A stretch of DNA of 64,000 bases from Desulfitobacterium hafniense DCB-2 (GTDB lineage Bacteria > Bacillota > Desulfitobacteriia > Desulfitobacteriales > Desulfitobacteriaceae). The position numbers and the translations under genes were made by a program. Under the pieces are notes generated by a model. That model did no database searches and was not told the DNA's origin. It worked only from the letters and a program-made list of their open reading frames with translations. Each line of letters opens with the position of its first letter. Positions within the stretch are counted from its first letter, which is position 1. Location of the stretch: the NCBI RefSeq assembly GCF_000021925.1, contig NC_011830.1, forward strand, positions 396,501 through 460,500, in the 5' to 3' direction. Positions 52,461-60,677 of the stretch are shown piece after piece.

Positions 52461-53591
52461 TTAATCCATTCTCTTGAGAAGACTGTGATACAGAGTTTGT
52501 ATGGATTTTCCAGGCTCAAGTCCCAATTCGGCCTGGAAAAGCTTTCGTACAGTATGATAGTGGGTAATAAAAGCGGTCCGGTCCTTTTGGGTAAAATAGC
52601 AGGTTAAGAGCATTTCATGTACAGTTTCATCTAAAGGGCAGCGTTCTAAAATACTGCGCAGAATCTTCTCTGCTCTGACCCAATCACCTTGAGTCATATA
52701 GAAGTTTACGACGGAAGACGCCAGCTTATAAAATTTCTGCCCATACTCGGCTTTTAGAGCCAAAGACCACAGATAGCCGTTTTCCTCCAAGTAATCTCCG
52801 GTATAGAGAGAAAGGGCATGTTCGCATCTCGCAATGGTGCTTTGATTTACAGGGACGGAGGAAGCGATATGGGCATCAAACTCGACCTTATCAATGGCTG
52901 CTTGGGGAAGGCTCAGCCAATAGCAGCCGTTGCTGAAACTTAAATCGAAAGGGATATTGGCCGCAGTCAACACTTTTTTTAGTTTATATACGGTAGTATG
53001 GAGCTGAATATCCACCTTTTCGCTATGGTATTCCGGCCAGAGAGCTTCGCAGATTCGCCACTTGGGAACTTCCTTTTCCAGATTCTGCACCAGATAGGCA
53101 AAAAGTTCTTCGGCCTTGGATGTCCGCCATTTAACTGGCTTTTTGCTGGCGGGGCCGTACACTGAAAATTTTCCGAAATAATGAATATTGGCTCCCAAAG
53201 GAGATTCCGGGGCAGAATCCTTGGCTAACCCTTTTCTTTTGATAAGGCGTCTGACGGCTCTCTCCACATCTTCCGGGAGGAGGGGCTTTAATAAATAGTC
53301 TAAAGCATTGACCCGGAAGGCATGCAGAGCATAGTGATCATAGGCGGTCACAAAGATGATTTCCACATCGCTGTCCATAGCCAGGATATGATTGGCCAGC
53401 TCCAGGCCACTTGTGTCAGGTATTTCAATATCCAGGAAAGCAACATCCGGTTTGGTTAGCCTTAGGCTGGATAAAGCGTCTGCCGCCCTGAGAAAAGTGC
53501 CGACAACCCTGATTTGACCGGTTTTTTCCAGAAGCATCTGCAGAATCTGGGTCGCCGGTTCTTCATTATCTACAATAATGGCTCTTAGCAT
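52461..53591 (-). CDS. Response regulator with SARP-type output (REC, winged helix, BTAD)
   Basis: 376 residues. The receiver domain (~1-120) has acidic pocket residues in IIVDNEEPA, phospho-Asp in VAFLDIEIPDTSG, VTAYDHYALHAF and LLKPL. A winged-helix OmpR-like segment follows (~140-230: FGKFSVYGPASKKPVKWRTSKAEELFAYLVQN), and a BTAD tetratricopeptide-like domain completes it (~245-375: CEHALSLYTGDYLEENGYLWSLALKAEYGQKFYKL...LERCPLDETVHEMLLTCYFTQKDRTAFITHYHTVRKLFQAELGLEPG). It probably receives phosphate from the kinase encoded just upstream (59 bases apart, same strand). Confidence 0.9.
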   Translation of the reverse strand: MLRAIIVDNEEPATQILQMLLEKTGQIRVVGTFLRAADALSSLRLTKPDVAFLDIEIPDTSGLELANHILAMDSDVEIIFVTAYDHYALHAFRVNALDYLLKPLLPEDVERAVRRLIKRKGLAKDSAPESPLGANIHYFGKFSVYGPASKKPVKWRTSKAEELFAYLVQNLEKEVPKWRICEALWPEYHSEKVDIQLHTTVYKLKKVLTAANIPFDLSFSNGCYWLSLPQAAIDKVEFDAHIASSVPVNQSTIARCEHALSLYTGDYLEENGYLWSLALKAEYGQKFYKLASSVVNFYMTQGDWVRAEKILRSILERCPLDETVHEMLLTCYFTQKDRTAFITHYHTVRKLFQAELGLEPGKSIQTLYHSLLKRMD

Positions 53592-53650
53592 CGATGCAGC
53601 TCCTTTCTATAAGACTTTAGTTATGAGTGGCGGTTTAGGATATTTGTCAA

Positions 53651-56600
53651 TCAGGTTTTGGCCGGGATGCGGAAAGAAACGGTTGTCCCGTGGTCTTCCA
53701 CGCTGAAGATAGTTAAAGTGGTCCCATAGAAGCGCAGCAACCTGCGGCTGATATTGGTCAAACCAACTCCCCGGGTTTCGGATTTTGCATGGATCAAATC
53801 CTTCAGGACGGAAGCGGGGATACCGACACCGTTATCTATGACTTCTACCTGAATGCAGTCTTCAGAGTGTGTCAGAGACAAAGAGACCTTTCCGCCCTGG
53901 CTTCTCTTCAGCAAGCCATGCCGGATTGAATTTTCAACGATGGGCTGGATCATGAGGGGAAGAATGGAGAAATTTAACACAGAGGGCTCAACGGCGTACT
54001 CCACTTCAAGCTGACTGCCGAACCTGGCTTCTTCAATAGCTACATAGGCTTTGACCAGTCTAAGTTCCTTTTCGACGGTAACCAGGGAAGCTGTGCTGGA
54101 GAAATCAAAGCTGCTCCTTAAAAAAACCCCCAATTCGGCAAGCAGCTCCCCTGCCTTGCCGGGATTGGTATAACAAAAAGAGTAGATGGTATTCAGAGCA
54201 TTGAATAGAAAATGAGGTCTGATTTGGGCCTGCAGAAAAGCGGTTTCTTTTTTCAGCAGCAGATCCATAGAATTTTTCAACTGGACAAGGGTGCTGACGC
54301 GGCACTTAAGCTCCCTGACTTCAAAGGGTTTTTCGATAAAATCGTTGGCACCCGCTCGAAAACCCGCCTCCATATCCTCCGGTAAGGCCTTGGCAGTAAG
54401 GAGCAGGATCGGCAGTTCGAGGGGGGAATAGGTTTCCCTGATTTTTCGGCAAACTTCATAGCCGCTGATACCCGGCATCATAACATCAAGAATGCAGAGA
54501 TCGTAGTGAAAGGCTCCTTTAAGGAGATGCAGCGCCGCTTCTCCGTTGATCGCCACGGTCACATTGTATTGATTGAGGGTCAGGATATTCATCAGGGCTT
54601 TTAGATTGGAGAACTCATCATCAACGACAAGAATAGAGAATTCTCCTCCCACATGAACTGTCTGGGGAAGAGCTTCAGTGGCTAAGGATTCAGACCCGTC
54701 GTATCCCACATAGTCCCCCGGCAATGATCTCTGGGGTTTATTGTCTTTGGCAAGAGGTATTGAGAAGGTGAAGGAGGTTCCCTGACCAGGCTCGGAACGG
54801 GCAACGATCTGTCCCCCATGCAGTTCAATCAGCTGTTGGGTTATGGTCAGCCCCAACCCTATTCCTCTTTGGTTGGCCGATTGTTCCCCCAGCTGTTCAT
54901 AGGGGGCAAAAATGTCTTTGAGCTTGTCGGCGGGGATGCCGATGCCTGTATCGCTGACCTGGATCCATAGAAACCCTCCATCCTGCCGGCAGCTGAGAGA
55001 AATGCTCCCCAGCTCTGTGTATTTAAGGCTATTATCCAGCAAATTGGAGAAGATCTGCTTTAACCGGTTCTCATCCGCCCAAATCAAGTGCTGATTGGGC
55101 GGTATTTTATTTTCCAGGGTGATGGGTCTTCCTTTGATCAAATAACGGAAAATATCCACCGTCGATTCGGCAACCTGGTGCACGTCCAGACAAACAATAT
55201 GCAATTGAATGTCCATGACCTTTAACTTAGAATAATCCAGAATATCATAAACCAGGGTGGAGAGCCGTTTGCCGATGCTGGTGATCAAGCGGATATCTTC
55301 GGCCTGGGCCCGGCTTAAGCTGCCTCCCGCGCCATCCAGAAGGGACTGGGAAATATTGATGATGCCATTTAAGGGCGTTTTCAGCTCATGGGAGGTCTTG
55401 GCCAGGAAATCATCTTTCAATTTATCTAAAACCACCAGCCGGTCACTGAGTTTTTCAATGGTTTTGAAGGAGTTCTCATATTTTTCGGACATGTACAAGG
55501 CTAAAGACAAAACAAAAATCGGCTGAAAAACGGGAAGGAACAGATTGGATTCCCAGAGCAGAATAAAATTAGCGAGGATGGTCAGCAAGTGAATCAGGGA
55601 GCTCACTACAGCGGAAAAAAGATAATAACGGCCCTCGCTGCCACCCTTGGTGTTCTTGGCGAGAAGGGCAATAAGTAAAAAAAGTACATAAATCTGACCG
55701 ACCAAAGCAACCGTATAGATATATCCCCATAAGTAAAAATCGGTGAACCAGTCCAGCAAGATAAAAAATAGGGTTATACCATCGATAATCAGGTTAGCCC
55801 GGCGGGAAGAACCGCCTTCTTGAGCGTGATAGAGAAATTTGATCAGGGCATAAAGACATAAAGTATAGGAAATGATCAGAATTTTTAAGGAGGTATTATA
55901 CGATAAAGCAGGGAGTGCATAATTTAGTAGTGCTTCCGAACGAACAGAAGCCTGGAGTGATGAAACCAAGCAATAAAGGGCAAAAAACAGGATCTCGGCG
56001 CTCTTTTTTCTTTGCAGGCCTAAACCGAAGAAGTAAAGGGCCAGAAAAGACATTCCGGATATGAGGGATATATCAAGGAAAGAGTCATACATCCGCAGGG
56101 CGGCAATGGATTTTTGATCGCCAAAGTGAATTTCATAAAGGATGCCGCTGTTGACATAAGAAAAGTCAGCCGCCTGAACAAGGATTTCTACCTCGCCGTC
56201 ATCTGTTTGGAAGTAGCCGGTATCTGCATAATATTTATGGACGGTGGTTTCAGGTGAGTTTCCAGGGCTGCCGCATTCCAGAATAAGCTGATCATCGGCA
56301 AATATTCTGGCGGAGGCGGATATGCAGGTGATTTTAATCCCGAAGTTTCCTCCCTCGGCAGGAAGCAGGATTCTCAGACGATAGGTGGCGCTTCCCTGAG
56401 GGGGTAAATGCTCCCCTTCTATTTGATAAGAACCCCAACTGGCGGGAACATTTTGAATGGTTTTGCCTGAGGGTTCCTGGTTTTTAAAGTCTTCGGGAGT
56501 CAGAAGCTGCCCGAAATAAAACTCCCATTCACCGCTCAATTTTACAGTTTTGTCGCGCACTCCGTTATAATCCCTTAGATCCAGGGTGCCTTTTACGGCT

Positions 56601-56707
56601 TTGGGGATATCGGACAGGGAGAGGCGGAAGAGCGGTACAGCAAGACTGGCAGCCATGATCAGCAACATGATGACGAAAAAGGACTTTTGCATGTTGGTAT
56701 TGTTCAT
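53651..56707 (-). CDS. Hybrid sensor histidine kinase with two kinase modules
   Basis: 1018 residues. An N-terminal membrane anchor and an extracytoplasmic beta domain (~40-200, 7TMR-DISM extracellular type) come first, followed by seven membrane helices (~205-400). Module 1: HisKA H-box KTSHELKTPLNGIINIS and HATPase GIGIPADKLKDIF...GIGLGLTITQQLIELHGG. A receiver domain with LCILDVMMPGISGYEVC and LLLTAKALPEDMEAGF follows. Module 2 is LytS-like: FLQAQIRPHFLFNALNTIYSF, then a second HATPase VIDNGVGIPASV...GVGLTNISRRLL. It probably signals to the adjacent SARP regulator. Ligand unknown, possibly a carbohydrate. Confidence 0.9.
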   Translation of the reverse strand: MNNTNMQKSFFVIMLLIMAASLAVPLFRLSLSDIPKAVKGTLDLRDYNGVRDKTVKLSGEWEFYFGQLLTPEDFKNQEPSGKTIQNVPASWGSYQIEGEHLPPQGSATYRLRILLPAEGGNFGIKITCISASARIFADDQLILECGSPGNSPETTVHKYYADTGYFQTDDGEVEILVQAADFSYVNSGILYEIHFGDQKSIAALRMYDSFLDISLISGMSFLALYFFGLGLQRKKSAEILFFALYCLVSSLQASVRSEALLNYALPALSYNTSLKILIISYTLCLYALIKFLYHAQEGGSSRRANLIIDGITLFFILLDWFTDFYLWGYIYTVALVGQIYVLFLLIALLAKNTKGGSEGRYYLFSAVVSSLIHLLTILANFILLWESNLFLPVFQPIFVLSLALYMSEKYENSFKTIEKLSDRLVVLDKLKDDFLAKTSHELKTPLNGIINISQSLLDGAGGSLSRAQAEDIRLITSIGKRLSTLVYDILDYSKLKVMDIQLHIVCLDVHQVAESTVDIFRYLIKGRPITLENKIPPNQHLIWADENRLKQIFSNLLDNSLKYTELGSISLSCRQDGGFLWIQVSDTGIGIPADKLKDIFAPYEQLGEQSANQRGIGLGLTITQQLIELHGGQIVARSEPGQGTSFTFSIPLAKDNKPQRSLPGDYVGYDGSESLATEALPQTVHVGGEFSILVVDDEFSNLKALMNILTLNQYNVTVAINGEAALHLLKGAFHYDLCILDVMMPGISGYEVCRKIRETYSPLELPILLLTAKALPEDMEAGFRAGANDFIEKPFEVRELKCRVSTLVQLKNSMDLLLKKETAFLQAQIRPHFLFNALNTIYSFCYTNPGKAGELLAELGVFLRSSFDFSSTASLVTVEKELRLVKAYVAIEEARFGSQLEVEYAVEPSVLNFSILPLMIQPIVENSIRHGLLKRSQGGKVSLSLTHSEDCIQVEVIDNGVGIPASVLKDLIHAKSETRGVGLTNISRRLLRFYGTTLTIFSVEDHGTTVSFRIPAKT

Positions 56708-56911
56708 AATAGAGAATCCTTCCGAGTTAGTAGCCTTTTCTCTTATTCTATATAAAGCGGGAAGATTTTTATAGTCATTTTTACGACAATTTTAAATGTT
56801 TTACTTTTAAGGAATTGTTCAGAAAATGTTCAGACTCCTTTGTTAAAATAATAATTAATTTTTAAATTATTTAAATTAAAATGATTAGTTCGCATCAAAG
56901 GAGAGGCGTTT

Positions 56912-58915
56912 ATGAAAATCCACAGTTTGTCAGGGAAGATATCGGTGTTAATGGCGGGATGTGTGGCGGTTTTTACTATAGCGGTTTACTTTATCATTTC
57001 CTTAACAGTGGAAAGTGTTATTAACCAAAATATTGAGGATGAGGTAAGGGCCAAGGCCCTTGTTTTAAGCGAAGAACTCCAGAATAGGCAGCAAAGAGCT
57101 TTAAATGCCACGGAATTATTGACAGGATCCCCTGGGCTGCTCGAGGCGATTCGAACCGGGAACCGCCAAGGGGCGCTGGCCATCGGTCAACAGGCGTTAA
57201 AAACATTGGAGCTTGATTTTTTGGTGGTTACCGACCAAGAAGGAAAGGTATTTGTGCGGACTCATGAGCCGGAAAAATACGGGGACAGTATTATTGACCA
57301 GGTCAATATTCAGAAGGCCCTGCAAGGGGAGGCCTCTGTCGGCATTGAAGAAGGGACGTCGATAAACTATTCAATCCGGGCCGGTGCGCCCCTGCAGGAT
57401 GAGGAAGGCCGTATTTACGGTGCCGTATCCCTGGGATATGCTCTTTCAGAAAATGACTATGTGGATGCGCAAAAGAAAATCTTCAATTGTGATGTGACAG
57501 TATTTTTAGGCGATGAGAGAATTGCGACGACGATTATGAGCAAAAACGGCACTCGTCTCGTCGGCACCAAAATGGAAGATCAAAGGATTATCGATACCGT
57601 TTTGAAGCAAGGAAAAGCTTATTATGGCTCAACGACTATTAACGGTTCAAAGTATTTTGTCGGTTATACACCCCTTGCTGATGTTACAGGAAAAGTCAGC
57701 GGGATGCTTTTTCTTGGACAAAGCTATAATATGGCCGCGATGCTGAGCCAAAAGCTGATCATGAATCAGGCGGTTTTTATGGCCGTTTTAGGAGTCTTTA
57801 TGGGTTTTTGCGTGGTATTTATGTTTCGGATTATGATCCTCCGCAAGATTAAGGCCATCACTGCCATGCTCAAAGACATCGCTGAGGGAGAAGGGGACCT
57901 GACCAAACGGGTGGCGGTTTCAGCTCAAGATGAAATCGGGGAGATGTCCGATTACTTTAATTTATTCATAGAAAATATCCATGAAGTGGTTAAGGGAATC
58001 ATTGCGGAAACGAATAAGGTCAATACGGCGATCCTTGCCTCCCATCGAAATATAGGGGTTCTCACGGGTGAGTTGGAAAACGCGGCGGCAACCGTGCAGG
58101 AATTGTCGGCCGGGATGGAGGAAACGGCCTCCTCTACGGAAGAAATAACCGCAACCTCCACTGAAATTGCCAGTGCGGTGGAAGTCGTAGCCATAAAAGC
58201 TCAGGAAGGAGCCTTATCCGCTCATGAAATCAGCTCGAAAGCGGTCTCCTTAAAGGACAATGCTTTCGAACTGCAGGCCGAGGCGGATCAGACTCGTTCA
58301 GCTATCAAGCAAACGATGGATGCCGCCTTGGCAAAAACCACGGAAGTGGCCAAAATTAAAAGTTTATCCGAGGTTATTTTGCAGATAGCTGTGCAAACCA
58401 ACCTATTGGCTTTAAATGCGGCTATTGAATCAGCTAGGGCCGGCGAAGCCGGGAAGGGTTTTTCGGTGGTTTCGGAAGAGATACGAAAATTAGCGGAAAA
58501 CTCCCAGAATACGGTGAAAGAAATTCAAGATACCTTAGGAGTTATTTTTGAAGTGGTGGAGAACCTGGCGGATACCTCCAGGCAGATGCTGGTATACATT
58601 GACACCAAAGTGGTTGAAAACTATAAGGAATCCGTCCTGGTGGGGGAAAACTATGATCATGACGCCCAAACCATTGATGGGTGGGCTGGAGAACTAAGCG
58701 CCACTTCCCAGGAGCTGCTTGCTTCAATTAAAACGGTAGCGGACGGAATTGCCGAGATAGCTAGAGCCACGGAATCCGGGTCCGAAAGAACGGCTCATGT
58801 CGCCGCTCAAGTGGCCATGCTCAAAGATAAGGCTAACGAAATCAAAACGGAGACGGATAGCGTTAAAGACAGTGCGGATAATCTGCAGGCTTTAGTAAGG
58901 AAATTTAAAATATAA
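56912..58915 (+). CDS. Methyl-accepting chemotaxis protein (Cache, HAMP, MCP signal)
   Basis: 667 residues. Membrane helix 1 at ~10-32, a periplasmic-type Cache domain (~35-280: ELDFLVVTDQEGKVFVRTHEPEKYGDSI, GAVSLGYALSEND), helix 2 (~285-310), HAMP (~312-365) and the signalling domain. The CheA/CheW-contact hairpin tip is LSEVILQIAVQTNLLALNAAIESARAGEAGKGFSVVSEEIRKLAENSQ. The Cache resembles those for small organic acids. Faces away from the kinase gene; divergent intergenic ~200 bases is very AT-rich. Confidence 0.92.
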   Translation: MKIHSLSGKISVLMAGCVAVFTIAVYFIISLTVESVINQNIEDEVRAKALVLSEELQNRQQRALNATELLTGSPGLLEAIRTGNRQGALAIGQQALKTLELDFLVVTDQEGKVFVRTHEPEKYGDSIIDQVNIQKALQGEASVGIEEGTSINYSIRAGAPLQDEEGRIYGAVSLGYALSENDYVDAQKKIFNCDVTVFLGDERIATTIMSKNGTRLVGTKMEDQRIIDTVLKQGKAYYGSTTINGSKYFVGYTPLADVTGKVSGMLFLGQSYNMAAMLSQKLIMNQAVFMAVLGVFMGFCVVFMFRIMILRKIKAITAMLKDIAEGEGDLTKRVAVSAQDEIGEMSDYFNLFIENIHEVVKGIIAETNKVNTAILASHRNIGVLTGELENAAATVQELSAGMEETASSTEEITATSTEIASAVEVVAIKAQEGALSAHEISSKAVSLKDNAFELQAEADQTRSAIKQTMDAALAKTTEVAKIKSLSEVILQIAVQTNLLALNAAIESARAGEAGKGFSVVSEEIRKLAENSQNTVKEIQDTLGVIFEVVENLADTSRQMLVYIDTKVVENYKESVLVGENYDHDAQTIDGWAGELSATSQELLASIKTVADGIAEIARATESGSERTAHVAAQVAMLKDKANEIKTETDSVKDSADNLQALVRKFKI

Positions 58916-58986
58916 ATTCAAGGGATAATCTGCTGCTGGCTTGAGTGGGAGGCGGATAAGCTCAGGTCGGCAAGGGGGTGCGGATA

Positions 58987-60180
58987 ATGGACGCTTTTCT
59001 GGCGAGACAGCCTATTTTTGACAGAGGCCTGAAAATCTACGGCTATGAACTTTTGTACAGACAGAGCCGTGATAATTTTTTCTCCGGCATTGACGACGAC
59101 CAGGCCACCGCCGAATTAATTTACAACACCTTTCTTGTCATGGGACTCCAGGATTTGACTGATGGCAGCAATGCCTTTATCAATTTCTCAAAAAAGCTGA
59201 TTGACAGTGATATTCCTTTCTTGCTGCCCAAGGAAAATATTGTGGTGGAAATTCTGGAACGGGACCAAGTCACTCCGGCTACGGTAGAGGCCTGCAAAAA
59301 GATGAAGGCTATGGGCTATAAGCTGGCTCTCGATGATTTTGTAGCCGATCAAAACAATCTGCCTTTAATCGAAATGGCTGATATTATTAAGATAGAATTT
59401 CCGGCTGTCAGTAAAAATGAACAATCCAGCCTGATGAAACGCTGCGGTAAAAATGTAAAGTTTTTAGCCGAGAAGATTGAAACCAGGGAAGAGTTCAGAC
59501 AAGCGGCGGCTATGGGCTATGACCTGTTTCAGGGGTACTTTTTCAGTAAGCCCGCCATAATCCAGTCCAAAGAGGTGGTAACCCTTAACGTCAACCTTTT
59601 TAGTGTTCTTGAAGAGCTGAATTCAGCGGAGCCCAGTTATGGAGTTATGGCCAATATTATAAAAAGTGATTTAGGGCTTTCCTATAAACTATTGAAGTTG
59701 GCTAATTCGGTGTATATGGGTTCAAAAAATAAGATTCAGTCCATTCCTCACGCGTTATCCTTTATCGGGATTAAAGAAATGCATCAATGGATTGCCCTGA
59801 TGCTGTTAAAGGATATGCAGAATGTTGAAAATGCCGAATTGATTAAGCAGTCCCTGATCCGAGGAAAATTCATGGAACTCCTTGCCTCAGAACTTTACCC
59901 TCAGAGTGAAAGTTCCGGTTTTTTCTTCACAGGGATCTTCTCTGCCATTGATGTATTGCTCAACAGTCCGATGGAACAGGTGTTAAAGGGGCTTCCCCTA
60001 TCCATACAGGTTAAACAGGCCTTGCTGGGGGCCGAAAATGAGCAACGGCAACTGTTGAATTTTGTGACGGCTTGGGAAAAAGGTCACTGGGAAAAAGCTG
60101 CGGATCGGTATACCATGTCGCGAAAGTTTATGGAGCTGTATTTTGAAGCCTTGAAATGGACACAAAAACTGAATTACTGA
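58987..60180 (+). CDS. EAL-HDOD signalling protein (YuxH type)
   Basis: 397 residues from ATG 58987 (AGGGGG ten bases upstream). The N-terminal EAL-like domain starts MDAFLARQPIFDRGLKIYGYELLYRQS. The usual EAL triplet is ELL, and the key DDFGxG segment reads DDFVADQ, so c-di-GMP hydrolysis is doubtful. The C-terminal HDOD domain is at ~200-390 (LGLSYKLLKLANSVYMGSKNKIQSIPHALSFIGIKEMHQWIALM). Such proteins often act as c-di-GMP or protein-binding hubs in motility and behaviour. It follows the chemoreceptor by 71 bases, possibly in one operon. Confidence 0.88.
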   Translation: MDAFLARQPIFDRGLKIYGYELLYRQSRDNFFSGIDDDQATAELIYNTFLVMGLQDLTDGSNAFINFSKKLIDSDIPFLLPKENIVVEILERDQVTPATVEACKKMKAMGYKLALDDFVADQNNLPLIEMADIIKIEFPAVSKNEQSSLMKRCGKNVKFLAEKIETREEFRQAAAMGYDLFQGYFFSKPAIIQSKEVVTLNVNLFSVLEELNSAEPSYGVMANIIKSDLGLSYKLLKLANSVYMGSKNKIQSIPHALSFIGIKEMHQWIALMLLKDMQNVENAELIKQSLIRGKFMELLASELYPQSESSGFFFTGIFSAIDVLLNSPMEQVLKGLPLSIQVKQALLGAENEQRQLLNFVTAWEKGHWEKAADRYTMSRKFMELYFEALKWTQKLNY

Positions 60181-60202
60181 TGGGCTTTCCGGAAAACAAA
60201 CA

Positions 60203-60233
60203 GGGGCTGTTCCTTAAAAGGAGCAGCCCCTTT
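60203..60233 (+). terminator. Intrinsic terminator after the EAL-HDOD gene
   Basis: GGGGCTGTTCC and GGAGCAGCCCC arms with a TTAAAA loop, then TTT. Confidence 0.85.
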
Positions 60234-60332
60234 ATATGATCAGGGGCATTCCCTCCAGAAAAATTTCCTTATAAGTCCTCCCGATTATTGTTTTGGAGAC
60301 AAATTTGGTATAATCTACTTGGTGGCAAGGGG

Positions 60333-60357
60333 TTCCCGGAAAATAATTTTCCGGGAA
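60333..60357. repeat. Perfect 25-base palindrome upstream of rpoB
   Basis: TTCCCGGAAAAT, one base, then ATTTTCCGGGAA, a perfect palindrome. It lies 19 bases after a TATAAT box (60309-60314) and 35 bases before the rpoB -35 hexamer. Could be an operator or an RNA hairpin; no T-run follows. Confidence 0.6.
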
Positions 60358-60391
60358 GGACATAAAACTGCAAAAAAAGAAATATTTCTCC

Positions 60392-60420
60392 TTGACAATA
60401 GTAGATAATCTTGGTATCCT
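60392..60420 (+). promoter_or_regulatory. SigA promoter of rpoB
   Basis: TTGACA, 17 bases, TATCCT. Transcription would start near 60427, giving a ~250-base leader. Confidence 0.75.
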
Positions 60421-60426
60421 TAGTAA

Positions 60427-60677
60427 TTGTTACTGTACATAAAATGGACGAATTATCCAGACTATTCCAAACAGTAACTTAGGATGCCGATAGAACTTTC
60501 GATCGGATCGTACTAAAGGTGACGATGGGGAGATTGTCATTTGATTAATTTGATCACGCAAGAGGGATCTCCATAAACGACGAAGCGAGGTTTTGCATAT
60601 GAGGCCTTGCTTTTGGCTGTTTATGTCATAATACTATCCTCGGGGCGAGGACATCACACTTGAGGGGTGAAGCGTAC
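60427..60677 (+). ncRNA. Structured leader of rpoB
   Basis: Complementary pairs suggest ordered structure: GTTACTGT (60429-60436) with ACAGTAAC (60471-60478) closing the first domain; GGAGAT (60529-60534) with ATCTCC (60567-60572); AGCGAGG (60584-60590) with CCTTGCT (60605-60611) followed by TTTT, terminator-like. No open frame is evident. This may be the conserved RNA motif reported upstream of rpoB in Firmicutes, or an attenuator. Confidence 0.5.

Noticed and set aside
60486..60493. GCCGATAG in the rpoB leader as a SigD promoter
   Set aside because: No TAAA-like -35 at 15 bases upstream and it lies inside the folded leader.
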